Assembly (NCBI RefSeq): GCF_905475345.1
Contig: NC_066591.1
Location: 6,028,501 to 6,092,500 of the forward strand
Source: Vespula vulgaris
Taxonomy: Eukaryota; Arthropoda; Insecta; Hymenoptera; Vespidae
Direction: 5' to 3'
DNA: 64,000 nt
In this document: positions 10,073 through 19,942 of the stretch, piece by piece
How positions within the stretch are numbered: the first letter of the stretch is position 1
Layout of the letters: each line of letters opens with the position of its first letter
Position numbers and translations under genes: made by a program
The notes under the pieces: generated by a model
The model's database searches: none
The model's input: the letters and a program-made list of their open reading frames with translations, nothing else
What the model was told of the DNA's origin: nothing

Positions 10073-12657
10073 GTAACGGGGGATAAGGCGGCGTACATAC
10101 GAGTCGACTGGTACAAGAAAATATTTGCATACAAACGAATCACGCCGCTTTTTTTCTCGCCTCTTGCCGAGTTCGGCACGGCGTCGAATTTAGTCTCTCT
10201 CGATGGACGAATTGTAGTCGTGATCACGTTTCGATTGTTGCTAAAGATGTGTAACAATTTAATGTCACGGTTTTGTGAAAATAATATGTTGGATATCATT
10301 AACAAACAGTATTTGGAATCGATTGTTTGTATGAGATCAGATCTGTCAAATCGTCCATTTAAAATCGGCCCGTAGATCTCGATCAGTAACGAGGACGATT
10401 TGCGGAACGCTTCAGGGAAAACCACCGTTTTGTACATTAACGTGATTGGTTCCGATACGAAGCAACGAACGAGCGAACGAACGAAGCGAGTCGCATCTGC
10501 ACCGGACTCGAGCGATTCCGATGACAATGGAATTTAATAAAGGGAGTGATTACGTTTACCACAAATCAGTATCGAAATGCATCGATGTGACGTTGATGTA
10601 TTGTCAAATTCGAGAAGACTAGCGGCGTTCAACTCACGCAAGTCCGCCAAGATAAACCAATTCAATTACGTTCGCGAAATATATGTAGGTACCTATCTAT
10701 ATTTATCGCGGCAAATCGTTGAACAACGTTAACGATGACGACGAGAAGACTAACGATGAGGATAGATTCGGTTACGCGTGTTCATATATAAAGGTATGTA
10801 CAAACGAAACGTGAAACCGAACGCGATCCTCTCCTCTAACGATTATGACGTGTACGTTTATCGCGCTCGTTACGATGATCGAACGAGAATCATTGGACGT
10901 CGAAAAGAACGAAAGAGAGATCGAGAATCCCCATGCGCATCTTTTCAATACGTGTAATTACGTTTTAATTAATTAACAACTTCGCATTGTTAATATCTCT
11001 TTCCTGGTCTAAAATTGAAAAAAAGAAAATTAACAAAACCCGATAGTTTTTATATCTTCGATAGATTTCATTTCATATTTTTTTATAAGCCTTTCGTTGA
11101 AAAAAATTGTAAAAAATTGCCATGTTAGCATTGTTTCCTGTTTGGAGATAACATACGGAGAGAAAGGACAGCCATAAGAAAATTTTTATTGGTTTAAGAA
11201 TGTACACGGTCTATCGATTTTAATCGATTCAAAATTTACTACCAGACCATGTTCGAGGATGATACTTTCAGTACTTCTGAATCGCGTTGTAACATCGAAT
11301 GAGGGGAGCGATCTTCAGATTCATACTCTTCTTCAGCGTCATGTTTAAGTCATATGGGATATCGCACGTGCATACGTTCACATATAAGGAGAATGCACGT
11401 TTCTCTGAAACGTGGTACTCGTGGAGTACATAAACCTTAACGCAGAGTATTACATTACACGCTGGTAACCATAGACTCCAGTAAATTTGATTAGAAATGC
11501 GTAACGACTGGCATTAAATTTATTATGTACGAATGATAGAGCAGGAATTTGATTTCAAGCTTTTTTCAGAAAATATCAAAATCTACCGTTTTCTTCGACG
11601 AACATTGTACGATGGTTAATTTGCAAAATCAGCGCAACAAAAGTAAGTAGTAAATTACTACAGCGAAAAGACATCATAAAGGGCGATGATACGACGCTGT
11701 ACACGCGAACTTGTGATTAGCGCGAATTTTCGAGCAAAAGAAGAAAAATACTTGAATCACGAGAACCTAAAGCTCTTTATCCAGATGTGTATGAAAAGTG
11801 TTGATAGTGGGGGAAATGGTAGGGTGATTTGAAAGCAAACGATCATTACGAGGTAGACGAACAACTGTTAATTATATTTTTATGTTGATAGTTATTACGA
11901 TAGAGCACTCGTATCGATTTGACGGAAAAAATATCCAAATATATTAACGAGAATTATTAACAAAATTTAAGAAAAATTATTCTTATATAGCAATTAAATT
12001 TATATCTCTTAAATGCTTGTGAGAGAAAGAAATAAATCACGAAAAGTGATTTATTAAACTTGTTTTCGGGCAACGTGGATTTCGGCTGAGAAGACTAAGA
12101 AGAATATATGAGACACGAGAGTCAAAAATAGAGTTAACTTGAAAAGTTCATGAAAAAGAAAAAAAGAGGAAATAAAGAAATAACACGCGTGGCAAGAGGT
12201 GTTTATGTCACACATGTAAAGCCGCGAATAATTGAATCGGATATCTTTCAAATCTCTGTGAAAGTCCGAAAGGCTATCTCTCACAGTCGTCGCGTATTTT
12301 TTCTATGATATTAACGCGGCGACGTCGTAGAAAAGAAAGATGGAAATATGAGAGATCTTAAAGGAATGAGAACGAGGGAACACCTACGCAAAGTGACGCC
12401 GATGTGTTCATTCGACCAAGGGACTCTGGCGAAAAAAGGGTCGCGAATAAGGGAAAGGGAAAGAGGAAAAGAATAAGCTTGGAGTGAAGAGATACCGTCG
12501 AGTCGAAAGTCGCTCGAAAAGAAAAACGTTCTCGTCTACCTTACGGCTATCCTATCTAGATGACCTCGGCAGATGGTTTCTTTCATCTCCATTTTTTTTA
12601 TCATCGCGATCGTGTAAATCCTTAAGAGGAATCACTATAAAGTACGACTATTTCTTT

Positions 12658-12660
<3 letters not shown>
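10073..12660. other. non-coding stretch
   Basis: 10150-10900 is balanced, with frames on both strands (minus 10060-10527, about 155 codons) that I do not recognise. The rest is AT-rich. A 16-bp near-palindrome ATCGATT-TT-AATCGAT lies at 11213-11228 and a 10-bp hairpin at 12031-12055. No RNA gene or transposon signal seen. Confidence 0.65.
12031..12055. other. stem-loop, 10-bp perfect arms, 5-nt loop
   Basis: AATAAATCAC (12031-12040), loop GAAAA, GTGATTTATT (12046-12055). Perfect pairing. It does not match the histone 3' stem-loop. Confidence 0.45.
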
Positions 12661-12715
<55 letters not shown>

Positions 12716-12722
12716 GCGCGCG
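12661..12722. repeat. (TA)26 with CACGCG tail
   Basis: Perfect TA dinucleotide array at 12661-12712 followed directly by CA and then alternating CG to 12722. A compound alternating purine-pyrimidine tract. Confidence 0.95.
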
Positions 12723-13118
12723 TTCTATAATATATAAGACGTCAAATATACAAAATATAGGAAATATATAAAATTCATATAACTAAAGAATTTACTATTA
12801 ATTCATTTCTTCGTCCATCATCAAAAATATATGAAAGAAATGACAATTACATTGTTTTAAATACTATTCGCTCGTAATCATGATACAGCTATCAGTAATA
12901 AAACGAAATTGAAAAAAAGAAGGAAACAAAAGTAGGCGGAAGAAACGGGAAGGAAATCTTATATCTAAATATAATATATTCAGAGAGAGTAAAGAGAAAG
13001 GAAGAGAAGAAGGAAGAAGGATCGAAAGGAAAGCAAAGCGAATCCTTCGCGTGTTCAGCTCGTATCCGCAGAGCTTCGTTAGCCATTAAGATGGCTTAAT
13101 CGCAACGAAGAAACTGTA
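12723..13118. other. AT-rich, nothing seen
   Basis: AT-rich to about 12960, then purine-rich on the plus strand as it approaches the GA block. No gene. Confidence 0.75.
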
Positions 13119-13219
13119 TGCAGAGACGGAGAGAAAGGGAGAGAGAGAAAGAGAAAGAGAGGGAGAGAGAGAGAGAGACAGAGAGACAGAGAAAGAGAGA
13201 GAGAGAGAGGAAGAGAAGA
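13119..13219. repeat. (GA)n purine tract
   Basis: Imperfect GAGA with GAAA and GACA interruptions. First part of a purine block on the plus strand. Confidence 0.9.
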
Positions 13220-13254
13220 GGGCCGCGTGAAAATCGATGAGAGAAATCCAAGCG

Positions 13255-13376
13255 TAGAAGAGAGGGAGAGGTGGAGAAGTGGAGAGATATAGAGAAAGAA
13301 AGAGAGAAAGAGAGAGACAGACAGACAGAGACAGAGATAGACAGAGAGAGTAAGAGTGGGAGTGAGAGAGAAAGGT
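13255..13376. repeat. (GA)n / (GACA)n purine-rich tract
   Basis: GAGA, GAAA and a short GACAGACAGACAGA patch near 13316-13330. It is responsible for very long Ser/Leu frames on the minus strand. Confidence 0.9.
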
Positions 13377-13543
13377 AAGCTGTACATCGTAGGATGAGCA
13401 TGCACATTGGGCACGTAACCGATGTTTATCACTGGGATGCACCAAGCCATCCGATAGGCCAAAGAGAAAGAGACTTCGAGAAGAGGACAGAGGAAGAGAA
13501 AACAGACTCAAAGTATTCAGAGAGGTAGTAAGAAAGGGAGAAG

Positions 13544-13579
13544 AAGAAAGATGGAAAAAAAGAGAGAGGAGGAGAGAGG

Positions 13580-13626
<47 letters not shown>
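13544..13626. repeat. (AG)18 core in a purine tract
   Basis: Purine-only stretch. The perfect AG array is at 13585-13620, followed by an A run. Confidence 0.95.
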
Positions 13627-14676
13627 ATCGTACTCGCGAACGAGCCTTCCGTCGATGTGCAACGCCCGCAGGAGTAATGGACCGGTCGAAATCGTATGCA
13701 CCGCACTCGTCCGACTCGTTCTCGCACTCTTGCACGTGAGTGGCCCGATTTGGCCGACGCTTCGGTAATTCATGCCCGATCTTCGATATTATCGAACTCC
13801 CGAAAACATTCCCCTGCTCGGTCTCACTGCTAATATTTACCTCGTAAATCTATTAAGATGGGTACGCATGAACCGATAAAGAGGACGTGGCTTATACTTG
13901 GCGTCCGTTTGATTCAGAACCAGAAAGAAATGATTTAAAGAGGAAAAAGAAGAACCACGAGAGAAAGATATTTTATTTTCAGTTCTGGCATAGCGCATTA
14001 TGAGAAACGAAAGGATATTAAACAAGAAGAAAAGAAGAAGGATACATTGATTATTTTTTAAGTGCGTTAATAACGTAGTAAGATCGGAGAAAAGATATAA
14101 TCCTACCAATCGAGAAACGTTTACAATTTCGAGAGAATAAAAGAGAAATACGTTGTATGCTTGAAAAAAAAAAAAGCATATATAAAAACTTATCGAATCA
14201 AGATCCCAAGCCAAGCGAAGTTATGTATGCATACGCGTAACCCAGTTTCGACGACCGCAATGCACACGTCGAGATGTAAAGCCGAAAATGTAATGTCGAC
14301 GGTATGGCACGGAGTGCTCAATGTAAGAAGCTCTTACGCTTGGGCGCGGTTGCGCTTTGCCCGCTTATGTTCCTACCTATGTATATCGGGGAGAAAAATG
14401 GGTCGCGAGATGCGGCAAAGCAGCAGCAGATATACCTACCAACCTAGCTAGATCTACGGTACGTAGTGATACACCACGTAAAAGCGAATTTCTTGAAAAA
14501 TTCTACGTAGGAGTCTCGCGAGAACGATCGTCGAATTTTATTCGAAACTTCTTCTTCTTCCTCTATTTCCTTTTACGAGTAATCCCGTTTACGATTCACG
14601 ATCGTTTCAAATACGTTCCTTCGTCCTGTTCGTTCGAGCGTTCTTCTTTTTTTCGCGAGAATTAGAAATCGATCAT
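13627..14676. other. non-coding stretch
   Basis: Balanced at 13640-13860 and 14200-14480, AT-rich between. The overlapping frames at 14161-14665 have no recognisable domain. Nothing else seen. Confidence 0.7.
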
Positions 14677-14719
14677 GGAAAAAAGAAAGAGAGAGGGGAA
14701 AGAGAGAGAGAGAGAGAGA
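14677..14719. repeat. (GA)n purine tract
   Basis: Perfect AG at 14701-14719 preceded by an imperfect GAAA/GAGA run. Confidence 0.9.
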
Positions 14720-16383
14720 CGAGTTTGGTTTAAGGAGGTAAGAAGTACGGACAGCAGAAGGAAGAGAAAAGGAGGAGATACGATAAGTAAGAAATAGTTC
14801 CTCGAACGAAATAGAAGGCAGGAAAAGCGCGAAAGAGTTGCCTGGAAATAGCTTTCCCGTGGTCGTAACGGTGGACCTTCGACTCACCGTGAGTGGAGTT
14901 CGGTAAGAAATCGCCATGGAATTTTCTCAAACTTCTCCAATAATACTTTTCGCCGTTTGGTGCGCGTTGCCTCGCACCACGCCAACCAGAAGATTCTTCC
15001 TTTTTTCCATGAAAAAGCACTCTCCCAAGTTTTCATCGAAATGCGGTACACAGTTATCGCGAGTGGACATACTCTGCTCTTCGAAATGAATCGCCGACTC
15101 GTTTGAAACTCCGATCGGTGGACTTATCCATGATGGGACCGTAGAGAGTAAACGTGGTTTCGACTATTCTCCCAGGGTCTTCTTTTTGTTCGAAGATCAA
15201 TGAAGGGCTAGTGTAGCTTCTTTCTTCCATTTAAACTTCCTTCGACGATCGGCGTTATTCTTTTAACCTTTCTTTTTTCCCCTCTTTCATTTCACGCTTT
15301 GTATCAACATTTTGATACGATTGGAAAGAAAGAGAGTAACTCCCCTACGACAAAAATTTTCTTTCGTCGTTCGTCGACAGATTTTTATCCAAGAAGAAAA
15401 TCATCCCCTTTGCTCCGTAGAATCATCTCTCGATCTACAAACAGTACCCGACGATCTCTGAGAGTAACGTTCGCGAACACTCGTTGTTTCTCTTCTTGCG
15501 TTTATTCTTGCTCTCTTAAACTGGATTTTTAAGGCAGGTACGCGGCTGTCGCTTTTAAATGGAATATAAAGGGAGTTTAAGAGCGGCGTATTTATGGTCT
15601 CAATTCCAAGAGCAGACGGCGGCCCGCAGTCGATGCATACGAACTCCCGCCGGAGGGGCCTCCCGTGCATTAACGCGCCCGTCCACCGGAAATTGCGTTT
15701 GTAAAATTTCACAAGGTAGCTCGGTAAACTCGACGCTCGAGTTTCTTTCTCGTAGGAGGCCATCGAGAAGCGGCTAGAGAAATCGTATTACTTTTTCTCC
15801 CACGTCGCTACTAACCACCGTTCACGAAATTCGACGCGAGAACGCGTTACCCTCGATAACTTTGCGACCCGTCGAATCCTCCGAGATTCCGTGCCAAATA
15901 TCTCTTTGCTTATTCGAATAACTTTTAAAAGGAGCTTTTTATGGGAATACAAGATAGGTATCCTTTATGTACGATTTCTTTTTCATCGGGTATAAACGTC
16001 GGGATTGGTAAAAGAGTATAATCGAGGAAAGAGAGTAAAAGAATTATGATAAAAGAAACTAAGTTCTCAGATGCATAAAATACTATATCATACAAAAGAT
16101 CTTCTTTTTTTCATCCTCAAAGTCATCTATATTTTATGAATCGAGAGTCGAAAGATCACAGCATTCACAATAATCGCTATTTCAACGACACGTACATATA
16201 CATACGTGTACGTTCGTCTTGTAACGTAGTCGGCCTGCAGGCTGGAATACAACAGACACGGCCGAAAAAGACACGGCGTGGCTGTGCATATCACAGGGAT
16301 GGGCTGCACTGCAATTAAATGCACGTACACTCGAAGGTACCTCAGATTTATGCGTCACTGCCGGCGTTCTGCCTCTTTCCGTC
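14720..16383. other. non-coding stretch of mixed composition
   Basis: 14830-15200 and 15530-15920 are balanced. The minus frame 15401-15763 (about 120 codons) is unrecognised and lacks clear splice borders. 15930-16140 is AT-rich. No gene identified. Confidence 0.65.
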
Positions 16384-16459
16384 CCTTCTCTTTCTCTCTT
16401 TCTCTCTCTGTGTATTTCGTATTCGTTTCTCTCTTTGGCTTTTTCTCTCATCATTTTTT

Positions 16460-16494
<35 letters not shown>

Positions 16495-16513
16495 TCTCTC
16501 CCTCTTTCTTTTT
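16384..16513. repeat. (TC)n pyrimidine tract
   Basis: Interrupted pyrimidine tract. The perfect TC core is around 16463-16490. Confidence 0.9.
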
Positions 16514-16743
16514 ATACTCCTCCTCTTAAAGAGAATAAGAAAGAGAAAGGTGCGGGAGCCCTCCTTCCTTCGCGTCTTTTTCCTCTCGTCGTTGAACGGA
16601 CAGACAGCAAGAGCCACCGAGCACATACTCGCAACAAAACGAAACGATCGTTGCGTATCTCAATCCTGGAGGAGGCTGTACCCCATACGACTGGTACTTT
16701 TGATTAAGTATCGCCAGTGATTAAGCGCGTCTCGATACGGGCA

Positions 16744-16771
16744 GAAGTGGCCGTTATTCGCGGCCACCTTC
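16744..16771. other. stem-loop, GC-rich
   Basis: GTGGCCG (16747-16753), loop TTATTCG, CGGCCAC (16761-16767). GAA and TTC extend the stem by 3 bp past a bulged C. A GC-rich stem in an AT-rich region. Confidence 0.4.
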
Positions 16772-16872
16772 CTTCTATCTCGTTGCTTCGGGGTGTGTCA
16801 GAAGAAGTCGCCGCGACGCATCGCTATCTGCCTTTCCATTCTTTATCCTTGCTCTTTTCTCTCTTTCCCCAT

Positions 16873-16892
16873 ATCTCTCTCTCTCTCTCTCT
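16873..16892. repeat. (TC)n microsatellite
   Basis: Perfect TC array of about ten units inside a longer pyrimidine-rich stretch (16830-16930). Confidence 0.9.
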
Positions 16893-17275
16893 TTTTCTGT
16901 TTTTTCAACTCTTCCTCCTTCTCTTTTTCTTCGACTTGCGATCGCGATCGACAATGTTGCTCGCGCGAGAAGTTTTTGGTTAAGGACCATTTACATATCG
17001 TCTCGTTCGATACTTTTTCTTTTAAGAGTTCATCGATTCTTCTAACGTCAAACTTCTGCAAGATTATAATTATATTTTATAAGAAATTACAAGGTAATAA
17101 AAAATCGGTATATTGTACAGCTTCGTCTAAAGGGTACAATAACGTTTTTAATTCTTCCTTTTGGATTTATAATGTTCATAAATAAACATATAATTTCTCG
17201 TTCTTTAAAATGAGGGTAAAATTATTCATGGAAAAATGCAGGTTACGATAAGCAGCATATTCGTAAAGACGATTC

Positions 17276-17320
17276 GTCGCGTCGCATTGCATCGCATCGC
17301 ATCGCGTCGCGTCGCGTCGC
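17276..17320. repeat. RTYGC pentamer array, nine units
   Basis: Nine contiguous 5-bp units: GTCGC x2, ATTGC, ATCGC x3, GTCGC x3. The variants are clustered rather than scattered, so adjacent units are more alike than distant ones, as expected from slippage. Confidence 0.95.
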
Positions 17321-17560
17321 GTAGTAGGGTGGACGAACTAGCAGGCGTGTGTCACTTAATCTCAATTATGCGGTTACGCAGTGACTGCAGCTCGTACGTA
17401 GGTATATACGTACGAACGCATACAATCGTATACATGCAGACACGGACATAAACACATACACATATACGCATATGTATGCACGCACGCGGCACCCACTCGT
17501 CTCGCCGTTAGTCATTAAACTTTTGTAACATCTGCTGACTACTTAGGAACGAAGCGGCTT

Positions 17561-17599
17561 CAAGGGCCGGAATCGCCCTTGTCGGATCGCCACCGACAA
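17561..17599. other. two overlapping, mutually exclusive stem-loops
   Basis: First hairpin: CAAGGGC (17561-17567), 7-nt loop CGGAATC, GCCCTTG (17575-17581). Second: TTGTCGG (17579-17585), 7-nt loop ATCGCCA, CCGACAA (17593-17599). Both have perfect 7-bp stems and 7-nt loops, and they share TTG at 17579-17581, so only one can form fully at a time. Confidence 0.4.
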
Positions 17600-19920
17600 C
17601 GTCTATCTCGAACGATGACGAGGCAGTACGTTCGCAGCTAAGGGCAACGCGCTTCTACTACGTCCTTAATGCAATTGATTTAATTACGTAATGCGTAGCA
17701 TTGTGTTCCGTTCCCCGCTCTACGTCTCATAGCTCTATACGACGTCAGGGTACGTCTTTTTCTCTTTCTCTCGCCTATCGTACGTTCCCGTCACCCTTTT
17801 CCGTTCGATATTCCCACGACCTTCTCTTTTGCTTCGAGATATCGATCTTTAATCTAATAATTATAACAAAGAACGTACCGAATATCGTTGGGTTTACCGA
17901 AGTGAATCGGAAAATAATAAGGTAAATATACAGGTGGACGAAAGAAAATGACCGTCTAGCAATTAATTGATGAGAAAAATAAAATTTCGAAACGAAAGCT
18001 GTAAATCGTGATGATTTTAAAAATCGATCGTAAGGACAAAGACCGTTTTAATGAACTGACCCGTGCAAGCGAGATTTTCCATCTCGCACGCTCCTTCACA
18101 ATGCTCGCATATCACAAAAGTATCTTGCTATCTCTCGGCTTGCGTTTCACCTCTTTACGTAATGCGCTCCTATCTCTTTCTTCCTTTTCCTCTTCCTCTT
18201 CTTTTTCTCTTTTGCTCGAATATCCGGTGGGTGAGGTCAACGAGAGGCATGAAAATACTTGTGAAACCGAGCAAAAGAGAAACGACAAAGTACTCAGAAA
18301 AGGAAAATAAATGGTCAAGGGTGGAACGAGGATGATATGAGAAATAATTTGTTTTAGAAAAAATAATTCTTCGCGATGGCAATCGTTTAATACGCGAATT
18401 TTGTTTGTTGCTCTTTATAATTATTTATAAAATATATTTAATAATGTTGATTATATTACGTTAAAAGTATATATCCATTTAAACATATCAAATTCAGTAA
18501 ATACATTAATACAATGTATTAAGTAGCAATTTCAATATTAATTTTGAGGAATTTATTAAATCTAAGACGTAATGATCACGCCTGTTAAAAAAAAAATCGA
18601 TAATTCTATGTTGTATAGTCTGCTGTGTTTCTATTTTTCTTTTTTCGTTTCTCGTTTTCGTCTTTCTTTGTTTCGAATTCATTGACGAAACGAACAATAA
18701 CAAAGACGAAGACGACGACAAGATATAAACAACGTTCACGCAAGGAAAATGAAATAAAAACAAACAGCTCTTCGATGACTCATTCTTCGCGTTACCAAAA
18801 GATGATCTTTCTTTGTGACAACATTTGTAACCTCAGATATTCTCTATCTAATTCAGTACGTAGTAAGCATCGCACGAGTGAAGACGGTACGGATAGACGA
18901 ACGAGTAAAAATGCGTAAATGTTTAAAATTACTATCTAATTTCGTGTAGTTCGGTGCGAAATGAAAACTGATTTATTCGAACATAGCATTACGAAGCGTT
19001 AAGAAAATTATTACATAGACATTTCCATCGTATCGTCTTACATCGTAACGTTTAATATTTTTATATTTACTTCTTTATTATTCGATTAGTCTTATTATAT
19101 AAAATCTTACATAAAGAAATTCTCATAAAAAGAAATTAATATACAGTGAAGTGAAAATGACAGAATAAAAAATAGAGAGAAGAAAGAAAGGAAAAAAAAT
19201 AAAGAAAATAAGGTAGAAAGATATCACATAGTGATATCTATCAGAAGCTAATTTCGAAGAGGACTCTTTCACTTCGTCGCTCATTGTTACGTCGTAAAAA
19301 TCAAAGGCCTCCTGGCGGGCACCGCGGGCTCCTTTCTTCTCTTTATCCCCATCGGAATATCGTTCGAAACGGGAAGGGATCGCGACGGGAGGAGTATTGC
19401 TAGAGAGTAAATTGACGAGGGATCTTTCTTCTTGGTTATTCCGAGATGAGGACGAGGAAGAGGATGAGAGGAAGAACTCGCAGGAGAAGACAATGAGTAT
19501 ATTTGCGTCCGTACGGATTGTCTTTAGTTCGAAAGACACCCTTCGCATCGATCTATGGCGGTGATTGACTGTTTGTAGAGGGTATCTTTCTCATAAATAT
19601 CGTTCAAGCGAACGAACCCGCACGGAAAGCAAAAGATTTCTTGTTCTTTACGCTTTCTTATCCAATACACCGTGTACGCCGTATTGTTTATCGAATGGAT
19701 TTGCGAATGAAGAAATGAAAATGAAAAATGGAAGAAGAAAGAATGTTTATTATATCAATTAAGCGTAAGTAAAACCTGTGTGAATTAAATAATTTATAAA
19801 GTTAAGAGATCTAATAGAGCGAATGAATTATATTTTAACGTTAACGTATAAGCTAAAGTAGGTATATACATAAAAGGTATAGTGTATCTATCATAGTAAA
19901 ATAGAAAGATAAATACAATA
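17600..19920. other. mostly AT-rich non-coding stretch
   Basis: 17600-17700 is balanced and the rest AT-rich. A 7-bp hairpin (GCGAGAT/ATCTCGC) is at 18069-18087 and a 21-bp near-palindrome at 19219-19239. A minus-strand acceptor-like run with the AG near 18579 leads only into an AT-rich frame. No gene. Confidence 0.7.
19219..19239. other. near-perfect palindrome, 9-bp arms
   Basis: AGATATCAC (19219-19227), ATA, GTGATATCT (19231-19239). A symmetric site of this kind could bind a dimeric protein. No specific factor is recognised. Confidence 0.45.
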
Positions 19921-19942
19921 GAGAGAGAGAGAGAGAGAGAGA
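19921..19942. repeat. (GA)11
   Basis: Perfect GA dinucleotide array. Confidence 0.95.

Noticed and set aside
13086..13727. 213-codon minus-strand open frame, the longest of the region
   Set aside because: Almost entirely Ser/Leu/Phe from translated GA/CT microsatellite; no domain.
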